From NCBI GenBank assembly GCA_015069695.1, contig JADCRZ010000004.1, forward strand, positions 186,001 to 250,000: DNA of 64,000 bases. Direction: 5' to 3'. Within the stretch, counting starts at the first letter, position 1; each line of letters opens with the position of its first letter. Below the pieces are notes generated by a model, which ran no database searches, had not been told where the DNA came from, and saw only the letters and a list, made by a program, of their open reading frames with translations. The position numbers and the translations under genes are program-made. This document shows, in pieces, positions 49,435 through 58,714 of this stretch. The DNA comes from Williamsia sp. Its GTDB lineage: Bacteria; Bacteroidota; Bacteroidia; Chitinophagales; Chitinophagaceae.

Positions 49435-50445
49435 TTATCTGGGGACTTCTATTCTTTTAAGGATGGCCTGGATGATCTCATCAGGGCGGGCGCCTTCCAT
49501 TTCTTTTTCCGGCGTCAGTAGAATGCGGTGGCGCAGTACATGGGGCACAACAGCGATCACATCATCCGGAATCACAAAGTCACGCCCCTGCATGGCAGCC
49601 ATGGCCTTGGATGTTTTGAGTACAGCGACCGAAGCCCTGGGAGAGCCGCCGAGAAACAAAGATTTGTTGTTTCTTGTTTCGTGAATGATCTGCGCAATGT
49701 ACTCCAGCACTTTCTGCTCGATATACAAGCTGCTTACCTGTTTGCGGTATTGTTCGATCTGCCGGGCAGTGATCACTTTCTGCACCAGATCATACTGTCC
49801 CTGCATCTTTCCTTCGTGTATGTTCTGAAGGATCTGCACTTCTTCCTGCAGGCTGGGATAGGCAATTTCTATTTTAAAGAGAAACCTGTCCAGCTGCGCT
49901 TCGGGAAGGCGGTAGGTTCCTTCGTGTTCGATCGGGTTTTGGGTAGCCAGCACCAGGAAGGGCTGGGACATAGGATAGGTTACACCATCGGCCGTAACCT
50001 GTTTTTCTTCCATGACCTCGAACAAGGCGGCCTGTGTTTTTGCAGGTGAACGGTTGATCTCATCGATCAATATAATGTTGCTGAAAATCGGCCCTCGCTT
50101 GTATTGAAAAGCAGCTGTTTGCGGGTTGAATACGGATGTACCCAGTACATCGCTGGGCATCAGGTCGGGGGTAAACTGGATGCGGGAGAAATCAGCATCA
50201 ATGCATTTGGCCAGCAGTTTGGCCGTCAGCGTTTTGGCAACACCCGGCACGCCTTCTATCAGTACATGCCCATCAGCCAGGATAGCTGCCAGCAGCAGAT
50301 CAACCATCTGCGTCTGACCAACAATTATTTTTCCGATCTCTGTTCGCACGCGTCCTACTGCGTCCTTTAACTCGCCCAGGTCAGTTCTCACCAGTTCCTC
50401 TGAAGGGTCTGTATCGTTCATATGTATATTTTCTTGCGGTTCCAT
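49435..50445 (-). CDS. MoxR-family AAA ATPase
   Basis: A 336-residue AAA+ protein: Walker A GVPGVAKTLTAK near residue 66, Walker B LIDEINRSPAKTQ near residue 130, and sensor 1 LATQNPIEHEGTY. MoxR ATPases help assemble or activate vWA-containing proteins; the DUF58 protein encoded next is the probable partner. Another in-frame ATG eight codons downstream (50421) is also possible. A short trace of the inverted-repeat core lies in the 60-bp gap upstream. Confidence 0.93.
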   Translation of the reverse strand: MEPQENIHMNDTDPSEELVRTDLGELKDAVGRVRTEIGKIIVGQTQMVDLLLAAILADGHVLIEGVPGVAKTLTAKLLAKCIDADFSRIQFTPDLMPSDVLGTSVFNPQTAAFQYKRGPIFSNIILIDEINRSPAKTQAALFEVMEEKQVTADGVTYPMSQPFLVLATQNPIEHEGTYRLPEAQLDRFLFKIEIAYPSLQEEVQILQNIHEGKMQGQYDLVQKVITARQIEQYRKQVSSLYIEQKVLEYIAQIIHETRNNKSLFLGGSPRASVAVLKTSKAMAAMQGRDFVIPDDVIAVVPHVLRHRILLTPEKEMEGARPDEIIQAILKRIEVPR

Positions 50446-50505
50446 CAGCTGTTACAGCGACCCGATCTGCATCGCCATAAGAAGACACAATTTACAGGAT
50501 GCCAG

Positions 50506-51696
50506 CTATTTTCCGGCCTGGTCATAAAAAGATTCCAGCCGCTTGTTTAACAGCAACAAGGTTTTATCCGGAACATGACTCATGCCTCGCACCGCATCCA
50601 TCAGCTGCATCAGTTCATCTACCGCCTGCTTGTGGACACCTGATTTTTTAGAGAGGCTTTCTGCAAAGGCCTCATCCGGTTCTGTTGTCTGCAGGTAGAA
50701 ATGGGTGCGGATCCATTCAAAGAAATAAGTGATCATTTTTCCTGCAATGTTCTTATTGTCCTGCCGGTTGAAATAAACATTGCCTACGGTTCTTACAAAA
50801 TCAAGCGTGCTGTTCTGCACCGGCGGAATAACCGGAATAATGCGCTGGCGCCGCTTCATACCAAACAGCACATAGAGCACCATGGTAAACAAACCCAGGC
50901 GGAAGGCCCATCGCAAGCTGGTGTTATTTAAAATATAGCGCAAAAGATTGGTGGATCCGGCCGAATTGGGTTTATAATGTTCATCCCAGTACACCGTGCT
51001 TACACCTGCAGGTATGTGGGAAAGCGCTTTTGCGGTATATGTTGCATTGTCGCGCGTCAGCAAAAAATTGTTTGTAAAGCAGTAGGGTAGCAAGTGAATA
51101 AACAAGGCCCCCTTGCCGATGCGCATCTGTATAAAATTTACGTCGTTGAGCTGGTTATGGCCGAGTATCTTGGTCTTGAGCGTATCGTAGGTTTTAAAAT
51201 ATCTTCCCAGCGTCTGTCTCTTAAAGCCGGTGTTGATCCGGGTGTGCAGGGAAGGATCTTTAAAATTGATGGTAACTGAATCTTTCGATCTGAACTCATC
51301 CCGGTAAGAGGTGGAAAAATGGAGCGTATCTTCCAGGACGGAACCAAAATTGAAAGAGCTGAAAAATACATAATTGCCCAAAGCAATGTAGTTCAGGAGC
51401 TCATTGACATCTTCCTTGGACAAATTCCGCAGACTCGGTGCCAGCAGCAGATAGCTTGTATTTGACTGTGCAGTATTGTTTACCTGTTCGTAAACAGCCG
51501 ACTGGTAAGTGTTGATCGCAGAACGCGGGAAGACATCTTTCAACTCATTGTACAGGCAATAAGCGCCGTATGGATTTTTGTCGTGCCGCGAAAGGGTGAC
51601 GGTCCAGTCGAGCGGCTTGGGACGGTTCCATTCTGCCACGATATAAACTACCACCAGTGCGGCAAATAGCAGGAGAAATCTTTTGTATCCCTTCAT
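50506..51696 (-). CDS. DUF4350-type membrane protein
   Basis: A 396-residue protein with a hydrophobic N-terminal helix (KRFLLLFAALVVVYIVAEW), a soluble middle region and a second hydrophobic segment around residues 275-292 (FRLGLFTMVLYVLFGMKRRQ). It resembles the DUF4350 proteins that occur in MoxR/DUF58 clusters, with an N-terminal glutamine-amidotransferase-like domain. Function unknown. The ATG at 51696 directly follows the preceding stop codon, which supports it over one ten codons upstream. Confidence 0.75.
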   Translation of the reverse strand: MKGYKRFLLLFAALVVVYIVAEWNRPKPLDWTVTLSRHDKNPYGAYCLYNELKDVFPRSAINTYQSAVYEQVNNTAQSNTSYLLLAPSLRNLSKEDVNELLNYIALGNYVFFSSFNFGSVLEDTLHFSTSYRDEFRSKDSVTINFKDPSLHTRINTGFKRQTLGRYFKTYDTLKTKILGHNQLNDVNFIQMRIGKGALFIHLLPYCFTNNFLLTRDNATYTAKALSHIPAGVSTVYWDEHYKPNSAGSTNLLRYILNNTSLRWAFRLGLFTMVLYVLFGMKRRQRIIPVIPPVQNSTLDFVRTVGNVYFNRQDNKNIAGKMITYFFEWIRTHFYLQTTEPDEAFAESLSKKSGVHKQAVDELMQLMDAVRGMSHVPDKTLLLLNKRLESFYDQAGK

Positions 51697-51697
51697 G

Positions 51698-52390
51698 CTA
51701 GTTGAGTTGTTGGTTAAATTGTTCAAACTGGCCTCTGATCAAAACAAAATCGTTTTCACTTACCGGCATGTTGCCGTACCAGTTGTTTTCAAAGCGCCTG
51801 GTGAGCTGGTAAAAGGCTGTCTTTTGTGCGTCATCCCGGATCTCCTTTACGTATGCGCTGTTTGTTTTATCCAGCTGCCAATGAATCATATCGCGGTCGG
51901 CAAGCGCTTTAAGGGATTGCAGGTACAGGAGCCTGACAGCGAGCCGGTAGTTCCCTGCTGCTACGGCCTGTTGAATGGCCTTGTTGAAATTGATGGCGTG
52001 GATGTCTTCACCGGTAGAAAAATCAGGCTCCAGGTCACCCCTGTTTTTCTTTCCAAAAAGGCCTGAACCGCTCATGCCACTCAGCCGGATAATAAAAAAA
52101 AGAAGCAGCCCGGATGCAAAGATGATCATGATCCATCGAAAGATCCTAGCCCCCCGGGGTGTGCCGAACAGCTTGCTTATCTTGCTCCAGACCCAGAGCC
52201 AGAACCGGTCCCAATAAGAGGGCGCGGGCTCACTCAAAGGGTCGTACTGGAAAGCAGGATCGGCCTGGTACTGTTTTATTCTTTCCGCAGAAATATTTCT
52301 GACACTTACCTGTGTGGTATCCTGTTTCCCTTGTGGGGTGCCCGTTTCAGCCACCAGGAGCAGGACGAGTATAAACAAAAAATTGCGCAT
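51698..52390 (-). CDS. DUF4129-type protein
   Basis: A 230-residue protein with a signal peptide (MRNFLFILVLLLVAETGTPQ), a periplasmic segment, one membrane helix (IMIIFASGLLLFFIIRL, about residues 86-103) and a C-terminal domain with YRLAVRLLYLQSLKALADR, which matches the DUF4129 pattern of the transglutaminase-linked families. Function unknown. It is encoded 5 bp after the previous gene. The longer frame upstream overlaps that gene and has no support. Confidence 0.75.
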   Translation of the reverse strand: MRNFLFILVLLLVAETGTPQGKQDTTQVSVRNISAERIKQYQADPAFQYDPLSEPAPSYWDRFWLWVWSKISKLFGTPRGARIFRWIMIIFASGLLLFFIIRLSGMSGSGLFGKKNRGDLEPDFSTGEDIHAINFNKAIQQAVAAGNYRLAVRLLYLQSLKALADRDMIHWQLDKTNSAYVKEIRDDAQKTAFYQLTRRFENNWYGNMPVSENDFVLIRGQFEQFNQQLN

Positions 52391-52395
52391 GTAGG

Positions 52396-53274
52396 TTAAA
52401 ACTGTTCCTCTGATGATGAGGAGCTGCCATAGTTCCCAAGGTTGTTGATCCGGCCCATTATACCAGTACCTTCCCTTCTTTCTACCAGGGAAAAATAATT
52501 CAAGGAAACGCAAACAAAATAAATGATATAAAAAAACAGGGAAAAAGACTTTAAGAAGGCGCTTATGGCCAGCACGTACAAGCCCAGGTCGGATGTGGTG
52601 AGATAACCGGCCAGCCAGCCAATGATGGTAAAGCCCCCACCAATAACGCCTGCTCCGAATGCATAGAACAGGTAAGCAACAATATACAATCCAAACGATG
52701 GCCAGAATTGATCCTTGATCAGTTCCAGGCATCTTTGATAAGATTCGACAAGCCCTTTGTCTTCTACTACAATCACCAGCGACAAAGGTGCCAGCACCAC
52801 GCCGAGATAAATACCCGGAAAGAGACAAAATACACAGCCCAGCACGATGGTAAAATAGGCCAGAAACTCGAACAGGCATACGCGCAGAAAATACCGCTTG
52901 AAGAGTGTCCATACTTCCTGGATGCCAGGTTTTGTATGGGTTTCTGTATAATACTTCATATAAACAGCTATGATTACCTGCATGGAAGCTATCGTAGCCA
53001 TGGTCATGATAATAACCATAAAGTAATTTATATCGAAGACGCTCATGAGCCGGTCAATGTTTTGGCTTCTGCCCATGAAAATGTTTTTCAGGATCCGGCC
53101 TGCATGGCTTTCGTAAACACTGCTGAAGATGCCCAGGACTGCCATGAAAACAGCACTGATGGCCAGAAATGGCCTGAGCAGGGTATTGGCGTGTTGCCGT
53201 AAAAAAGCAAAGGTATCACTGAGATTTTCCCCGAAATCTCTTACCCTTCTGAGTTCAACTTCTTGTTCAGCCAT
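52396..53274 (-). CDS. Multi-pass membrane protein of the MoxR/DUF58 cluster
   Basis: A 292-residue protein with about six hydrophobic helices (e.g. LAISAVFMAVLGIFSSVYE and ISAFLKSFSLFFYIIYFVC). I cannot assign a family with certainty; GlpM/DUF4013-like membrane domains have this layout. Its place between the SpoIIM-like and DUF4129 genes is conserved in this type of cluster. The start overlaps the previous gene by 34 bp. Confidence 0.7.
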   Translation of the reverse strand: MAEQEVELRRVRDFGENLSDTFAFLRQHANTLLRPFLAISAVFMAVLGIFSSVYESHAGRILKNIFMGRSQNIDRLMSVFDINYFMVIIMTMATIASMQVIIAVYMKYYTETHTKPGIQEVWTLFKRYFLRVCLFEFLAYFTIVLGCVFCLFPGIYLGVVLAPLSLVIVVEDKGLVESYQRCLELIKDQFWPSFGLYIVAYLFYAFGAGVIGGGFTIIGWLAGYLTTSDLGLYVLAISAFLKSFSLFFYIIYFVCVSLNYFSLVERREGTGIMGRINNLGNYGSSSSSEEQF

Positions 53275-54269
53275 GTTTGAAAGTTTTTATTTTCCTGCTC
53301 TTCCCCGCTGTTCCGGAATGCCTGGATGCGCTTGTGCAATTGCACAGGATAAATTATAAAATACCAGACAATAAAAGACATAGACAAGATCACAATAGAG
53401 GCACTCAGAAAAAGAGGCATATTGGTATAACGCGTTACAAAGCTCTCCAGGAATGCCGCAGTCAGAAATATAGGAACCAGTCCTATCACAATCTTCATCC
53501 CGTCGCGCCCACCCTTTATGATGGAATGCCAGCGCGTGTAAGTTTTGGGAAAGAGGATGCTGTTGCCCATGACCAGGCCGGCACAGCCTGCGATGACGAT
53601 GGCAGAAATTTCAAGGGTGCCGTGAAGAAAAACCACCAGGACAGATTTCAGTCCCAATCCTTTGGAGAAAAAATAATATTCAAAAGCACCCAGCATCATG
53701 CCATTGTGCATCAGCAGCAAAACCGTCCCGATAGAAAAAAACACCCCATATATAAAGGTGGTAAATGAAACGCGGATGTTGTTAAAGGCAATCATTAAAA
53801 ACATGGAAACCGGTTCCTGTCTTTTGTACACACCAAAAGGATCTCCCTTTTCGATGTTTTCATTCGTCATGTTCACGTATTCATCGCTCAGTATCAGCCG
53901 CAAAAAAGATTCATCGTATTTGGCCGACAAGGCACCAAAGAATGTGAAGGCTGCAAAAAAAAGAAATGAGTACAGCAAGGGACGGTGATATTGCCTGAAC
54001 AGGTAAGGCAGCTCAAACTGCCAGAAGTTCCAGATCCTGCCTGTTTTTTCTTTTTTATTGGTATATATTTTCTGGTGAAAGCGCAATGCCAATCCGTTGA
54101 GGTACCTGGTTACACCGCTTTGCGGGTAAAATGTTTTGGCGTAGGAAAGATCATCCGTCAGTTCAACAAAGCGGTCAGCAAAAACATCGGGGTTGTTTGA
54201 TTGTTGTACTTCATCTTCAAACTGCTTCCATTTATCCGCATTTTGCTTCAAAAACTGCGCTTCTCTCAT
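53241..54269 (-). CDS. Stage II sporulation protein M (SpoIIM)-family membrane protein
   Basis: A 342-residue protein with a helical N-terminal soluble region (MREAQFLKQNADKWKQFEDE) and a C-terminal SpoIIM-type membrane domain of about five helices; FLHGTLEISAIVIAGCAGL is the family's conserved helix (H-G-x-x-E). The name reflects the domain only; no sporulation is implied. The start at 54269 is chosen over much earlier in-frame ATGs that would overlap the divergent RDD gene and its promoter. Confidence 0.85.
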   Translation of the reverse strand: MREAQFLKQNADKWKQFEDEVQQSNNPDVFADRFVELTDDLSYAKTFYPQSGVTRYLNGLALRFHQKIYTNKKEKTGRIWNFWQFELPYLFRQYHRPLLYSFLFFAAFTFFGALSAKYDESFLRLILSDEYVNMTNENIEKGDPFGVYKRQEPVSMFLMIAFNNIRVSFTTFIYGVFFSIGTVLLLMHNGMMLGAFEYYFFSKGLGLKSVLVVFLHGTLEISAIVIAGCAGLVMGNSILFPKTYTRWHSIIKGGRDGMKIVIGLVPIFLTAAFLESFVTRYTNMPLFLSASIVILSMSFIVWYFIIYPVQLHKRIQAFRNSGEEQENKNFQTWLNKKLNSEG

Positions 54270-54401
54270 AAATTCACCTGGTAGCACTGATTTAGGATCA
54301 TCCTTGTACAGGTTCTTGCAATGTAAGAAGAATACCCTACTTATACAATTTCCAGTTTTGACCCGTTTGCTGTTTTGATTTTGCAGATCGGGTGGTTTTT
54401 G

Positions 54402-54409
54402 TAGGTTTG
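54402..54409 (+). promoter_or_regulatory. Bacteroidota -7 promoter element for the RDD gene
   Basis: TAGGTTTG matches TAnnTTTG exactly, 17 nt before the ATG at 54427. A TTTTG sequence at 54373-54377 could be the -33 element although the spacing is a few bases long. Confidence 0.5.
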
Positions 54410-54426
54410 CCGACACGCCCCCCTGT

Positions 54427-55158
54427 ATGAGCAGCATCAAAATCACAACGACCCAGAACATTGATATCGAGTATGAGCTTGCCGGCATTGGTGAACGCAT
54501 TGTAGCGACTATATTAGACAGCCTCATCAAGGCTGCCTATGTATTCATCGCCATGATGATATTCACCCGCATGCACATGTCGGAAACGGGTGAATGGATC
54601 TATGGCATTGTACTGGTTGTTTTACCCTGGTCGTTTTACTCACTTATCAGCGAGGTTTTTATGAATGGTCAAAGCCTGGGAAAACGCACCATGAACACCC
54701 GGGTAGTGAGCGTGGATGGCGGACAAGCAACGGTAGGGCAGTATATTATCCGCTGGTTGTTTCTGCCCATTGATTTTTATTTCAGTTTCTACGCCTGTGC
54801 ATTTCTGACGGTTGTACTGAGCAGCCGGAGCCAGCGCCTGGGCGATATGATCGCAGGCACGATCGTGATCAAAACAGTGATTCCGCGCACCAATTTTCAG
54901 CAAACAATTGTAGCACCGCCGCCGGCAAGACCGGATGATTACGTGGTCACTTTTCCCGAAGCAGCCAGCCTCACCGATCCTGAGATGCAGCTGATCCGGG
55001 ATGTGGTGCTCGCTGTGCGCAGAACGGGCAACATACAACTGGCTTACCATGCCGCGGAAAAGATCAAAGAAACCATCCGGGTACAAAGTCCGCTGCAACC
55101 GATGGATTTCCTGCACGTACTGATGGAAGATTATCAATACCTAACATCAACGATGTAA
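54427..55158 (+). CDS. RDD-family membrane protein
   Basis: A 243-residue protein with the RDD pattern: ELAGIGERIVATILDSLIKAAYV near the start, GQSLGKRTMNTRVV in the loop and QRLGDMIAGTIVI after the last helix. It has about three membrane helices and a soluble C-terminal 85 residues. RDD proteins may transport ions or solutes, mostly unproven. Divergent from the SpoIIM gene, and a regular member of these clusters in Bacteroidota. Confidence 0.87.
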   Translation: MSSIKITTTQNIDIEYELAGIGERIVATILDSLIKAAYVFIAMMIFTRMHMSETGEWIYGIVLVVLPWSFYSLISEVFMNGQSLGKRTMNTRVVSVDGGQATVGQYIIRWLFLPIDFYFSFYACAFLTVVLSSRSQRLGDMIAGTIVIKTVIPRTNFQQTIVAPPPARPDDYVVTFPEAASLTDPEMQLIRDVVLAVRRTGNIQLAYHAAEKIKETIRVQSPLQPMDFLHVLMEDYQYLTSTM

Positions 55159-55212
55159 TACGGCTTTGGATCATTCTTCCCATTTTCAACCCGGTTTTGT
55201 AAATTTATACAC

Positions 55213-57246
55213 GTGATTTCGCAACAGACCATACAAGAAATTATCAGCCGTATAGACATCGTCGAAATTGTGGGCGGGTTTGTAAAGCTGAAAAAAAGAG
55301 GCACCAATTACCTGGGTCTTTGTCCTTTTCACAACGAGAAATCGCCTTCCTTTACGGTCAGTCCGGCCAAAGAAATCTACAAGTGTTTTGGCTGCGGCAG
55401 AAGCGGCAATTCAATCAGCTTCCTGATGGAGCATGAAAAATTCTCGTATGTGGAAGCGCTGCGCTGGCTGGCGGCCAAGTACAATATAACCGTTGAAGAA
55501 ACAGAGCTAAGTCCGGAAGCAAAACAGCAAAACCAGGCAGCAGAAAGCCTGCTGATCATCAACCAGTTTGCCCAGAACTTTTTTTCGCAGACCCTGTTCG
55601 ATACGGAGCAAGGCAAAAACATTGGCCTGGCCTATCTCCGGGAAAGAGGCTTTACGGATGAAACCATGAAAAAATTCGGGTTGGGGTATTGTCTGGAAGA
55701 AAAAGCCGCTTTTGCCCAGGAAGCTGTTCGCCAGCAGTATAGCCGGGATGCCCTGATCAGATCTGGACTGGTGGCCCTGCGCAACGAGGAGCTGGTTGAC
55801 AATTACCGGGGCCGCATTATTTTCCCGGTTCACAACAACAGCGGAAAAGTGATCGGCTTTGGCGCCCGCGTGATCCGCAGCAACGACAAAGCCCCCAAAT
55901 ACATCAACACGCCTGAGAACGAGGTATACAACAAAAGCAAGATACTGTATGGCACCTACCAGGCCCGGCACGCCATCGACAAGAACGATGAGTGCCTGCT
56001 GGTGGAAGGATATACGGATGTATTGTCGCTCCACCAGGCAGGCATTGAAAATGTTGTGGCAAGTGGCGGCACCTCGCTCACACAGGACCAGCTCAAGCTC
56101 ATAAAAAAATACACCAACCACCTTACCATCCTGTATGATGGTGATGCGGCCGGCATCAAAGCAGCCCTGCGCGGGATGGACATGGCCCTCGAAGAAAGCC
56201 TCGATGTAAAAATGGCCCTGATCCCGGATAAAGAAGACCCGGACAGCTTTGTGCGGAAAAGGGGTGCGGTCGCTTTCCGCGAGTTTATAGCCGCCAATAA
56301 AAAAGACTTTGTGCTTTTTCAGCTTGACATTGCCCTGAAAGAAGCAGGCGGCGATACGGCAAAAAGGGCGGCTGTGGTAAACCAGGTGGCGGAAACCATT
56401 TCCCGGATCAACAAATCAGAAGACTTCACCAAACAGCAGGATTATATCCGGCAGTCGGCAGCCCTTTTAAAGATTGATGAAAATGGCTTTAATGCCCTGG
56501 TGAATAAATACATCCGCGAACGCATCGGGAAACAGGAACTTAAGCAACAACAGGCTGTACCACAAGCGCCGGTTGAAACAATGCCGGCAGACAATTTCCC
56601 CACGGATCTTTCAGAAGAATCATTCAACCTCCTCCACCAGGATGCGCTGCAGGAACAAGCCATTGTACGCGTGCTGCTGGAATGTGGCCTGAAACCTTTT
56701 GACACCGGGAGAACAGTAGCAGATTATATTTTCGAGGAACAAATAGATGACGACCTCTTTGAGGATGCGCACCTGTTATCCATTATACAGATCTACAAAG
56801 ACCTTTACGAAAAAGGAGAAAAGCCTACAGTAAGGCATTTTATTCACTCCAAAGACAATGACATTGCGCAGGCGGCCATTACCGTTACCAACTTTCCGTA
56901 CGAGTACAGCCCGAAATGGAATGAAAGATCAAATACGCAGAGTGTAAACAGAAAGTTGTGGGAGTATGATTGGGAGCACCTCAGGAAGTTTATGTTACAG
57001 GATGGGAAGATCAACCCTGAAATATACAACAACAAACAAGACGACGATTACAAGATAGAGGTAGATAAGGTGCTGACATTCTTAAAGTTTAAAAAGATCA
57101 GAAAGCTTATCCTGCTCAACCAGGAAGACATGCAGCAAACCCGTCCGGAGCATGAGATGCTCACCATCATCCAAACCCACAACCATTTAAAGAAGATGCA
57201 ACAAGAGCTGGATAAGAAAAGAGGAATGGTTATTTATCCTTTTTAA
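55213..57246 (+). CDS. dnaG: DNA primase
   Basis: A 677-residue primase. The CHC2 zinc-binding motif uses Cys37, His40, Cys58 and Cys61 (CPFHNEKSPSF..KCFGCG). The Toprim core has LLVEGYTDVLSL and LYDGDAAGIKAAL. The C-terminal DnaB-binding region (about residues 440-677) is diverged as usual. It starts with GTG at 55213; no in-frame ATG precedes the zinc motif. It makes RNA primers at the replication fork. It is 54 bp downstream of the RDD gene. Confidence 0.96.
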   Translation: MISQQTIQEIISRIDIVEIVGGFVKLKKRGTNYLGLCPFHNEKSPSFTVSPAKEIYKCFGCGRSGNSISFLMEHEKFSYVEALRWLAAKYNITVEETELSPEAKQQNQAAESLLIINQFAQNFFSQTLFDTEQGKNIGLAYLRERGFTDETMKKFGLGYCLEEKAAFAQEAVRQQYSRDALIRSGLVALRNEELVDNYRGRIIFPVHNNSGKVIGFGARVIRSNDKAPKYINTPENEVYNKSKILYGTYQARHAIDKNDECLLVEGYTDVLSLHQAGIENVVASGGTSLTQDQLKLIKKYTNHLTILYDGDAAGIKAALRGMDMALEESLDVKMALIPDKEDPDSFVRKRGAVAFREFIAANKKDFVLFQLDIALKEAGGDTAKRAAVVNQVAETISRINKSEDFTKQQDYIRQSAALLKIDENGFNALVNKYIRERIGKQELKQQQAVPQAPVETMPADNFPTDLSEESFNLLHQDALQEQAIVRVLLECGLKPFDTGRTVADYIFEEQIDDDLFEDAHLLSIIQIYKDLYEKGEKPTVRHFIHSKDNDIAQAAITVTNFPYEYSPKWNERSNTQSVNRKLWEYDWEHLRKFMLQDGKINPEIYNNKQDDDYKIEVDKVLTFLKFKKIRKLILLNQEDMQQTRPEHEMLTIIQTHNHLKKMQQELDKKRGMVIYPF

Positions 57247-57281
57247 AAAGCAGCCCTTGTTGGCAGGCTAACAAAGCGGTT

Positions 57282-57677
57282 TTAAACAATACTTTCTACT
57301 TTTTTGAACTGCAGTGCATTCCACACATGATCAATTACAACCTGTTCGGAAGTTTCAAAACCTTCTTCACGGATGTTTTCCCAGCTGCAATCGCGGTTGA
57401 GGTCGCTGGCGATCTTAGAAGTTTTCTTGGGATAAGCGACCCACAACTTGCTATCTTCATGCAAAGAGGGCAGTACTTCGAGCAGGATGCCGTTCAACTG
57501 CTTTTCATTCACTGCAAAAACCAGCGCCAGGTCGATCTTTTTTACTTTGAGCAACGGCGTGATATTTTTTGCAAACGATAATTTATAAAACTGCTTTTCG
57601 AGTGTGGAAGGAAGCCCCTGGATAAGAATGTTCTTTTCGTTTTTTATTTGAAGCCTTTCAAACAAATTATTCGACAT
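57282..57677 (-). CDS. DUF3052-like protein
   Basis: A 131-residue protein with two-part structure: ILIQGLPSTLEKQFYKLSFAK at the start and LWVAYPKKTSKIASDLNRD followed by WENIREEGFETSEQVVID near the end. The pattern of a Lys-Thr-Ser-Lys strand after a WVAYPK motif resembles DUF3052 proteins. No enzymatic motif is visible. It converges with dnaG, 35 bp away. Confidence 0.6.
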   Translation of the reverse strand: MSNNLFERLQIKNEKNILIQGLPSTLEKQFYKLSFAKNITPLLKVKKIDLALVFAVNEKQLNGILLEVLPSLHEDSKLWVAYPKKTSKIASDLNRDCSWENIREEGFETSEQVVIDHVWNALQFKKVESIV

Positions 57678-57756
57678 GAAGAATTATTTTTTTATGTAAT
57701 ATCTGGGATGGGAGTGCAAAGGTAATCAATCCAGGCCTGAAAAAAAAGGCATGCAC

Positions 57757-57785
57757 AAAAAAACCGCCCTGCAGATACAGGGCGG
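57757..57785 (-). terminator. Intrinsic terminator downstream of the M48 protease gene
   Basis: CCGCCCTG (57764-57771) pairs with CAGGGCGG (57778-57785) over a 6-nt loop, and seven A residues at 57757-57763 give the T-run on the minus strand. It ends the minus-strand M48 gene, whose stop lies at 57810. Confidence 0.8.
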
Positions 57786-57809
57786 CCTCTTAAAAATAAT
57801 TTTTTGTTT

Positions 57810-58616
57810 TTAGTTACTTACTGGCTTGTAGTACTTAAGTGCTTCAGGCATTTGTTTTTGCAGACGTGCTATCCTGTTACCTTCGGAAGGGTGAGTACTT
57901 AAAAACTCCGGCGGCCGGTTGCCACCACCTGCCTGCTCCATTCTTTGCCACAGCGGAATGGCTTCCTGCGGGTTGTATCCGGCCATCGCAGCGAAGTTCA
58001 GGCCAAATTGGTCTGCTTCGTATTCCTGGTTGCGGGAAAAAGGAAGAATAACACCGTAATTTGATCCAACGCCATAAGCGGTCATGGCAAGGCTTTGCAC
58101 ACCTTGCGATTTGTTGGCCAACAAGGCGGACAGGGCTGCACCACCAAACTGCTGGGCAATTCCCTGGCTCATGCGTTCACTGCCATGACGGGCAAGTGCA
58201 TGCGTAATCTCATGGCCCATAACCACAGCCAGTGCCGCTTCGTTTTGCGTGATCGGAAGCAGTCCTGTATACACAACAATCTTTCCCCCCGGCATACACC
58301 AGGCATTTACCTCGTTTGATTCTACCAGGTTATAATCCCAGTTATAGCCAGCCAGTACATCGGCTTTGCCCTGGCCCTTGTAATAATTTGTAATGGCGGT
58401 TGTAATGCGCTGCCCGATCCTTCTTACCATGGCGGCGTCTTTTACAGAAGGGTTCACGACCTTGCTGCTATCCAGGAAATCTTTGTATTGAGAGGCGGCC
58501 ATCGTCTGCATTTCAGATTCAGGAACAAGCAGCAGCTGATTTTTTCCGGTAACCGCATTTCGGCTGCAGGCTACGGCGCAACTGCAAACAATCGTAAATA
58601 AGAGGATCTTTTTCAT
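57810..58616 (-). CDS. M48-family metalloprotease lipoprotein
   Basis: A 268-residue protein with a lipoprotein signal (CAVACS, lipidated Cys) and the zinc motif HEITHALARHG (HExxH), the downstream Glu of EYEADQFG and the C-terminal FLSTHPSEGNRIARL. This is the BepA/LoiP-type exported M48 group, probably acting on outer-membrane protein quality control. It has its own intrinsic terminator. The start is the ATG at 58616. Confidence 0.92.
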   Translation of the reverse strand: MKKILLFTIVCSCAVACSRNAVTGKNQLLLVPESEMQTMAASQYKDFLDSSKVVNPSVKDAAMVRRIGQRITTAITNYYKGQGKADVLAGYNWDYNLVESNEVNAWCMPGGKIVVYTGLLPITQNEAALAVVMGHEITHALARHGSERMSQGIAQQFGGAALSALLANKSQGVQSLAMTAYGVGSNYGVILPFSRNQEYEADQFGLNFAAMAGYNPQEAIPLWQRMEQAGGGNRPPEFLSTHPSEGNRIARLQKQMPEALKYYKPVSN

Positions 58617-58714
58617 GTATAAACCGTTTTATTTCGATCTGTAAAATCAATGATTATACCAATCGATGCAACATGAGCGAACCCTTGCTTTACGACATGT
58701 TAAATAGTTAACCG

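Noticed and set aside
50486-50500. Sixth copy of the inverted repeat (CACAATTTACAGGAT)
   Set aside because: Only the 10-bp core TTTACAGGAT is present, without arms or the opposite half; it may be a trace of a copy but cannot be supported.
53241-54269. Sporulation gene
   Set aside because: SpoIIM-domain proteins occur in many non-sporulating bacteria, and the context is the MoxR/DUF58 cluster.
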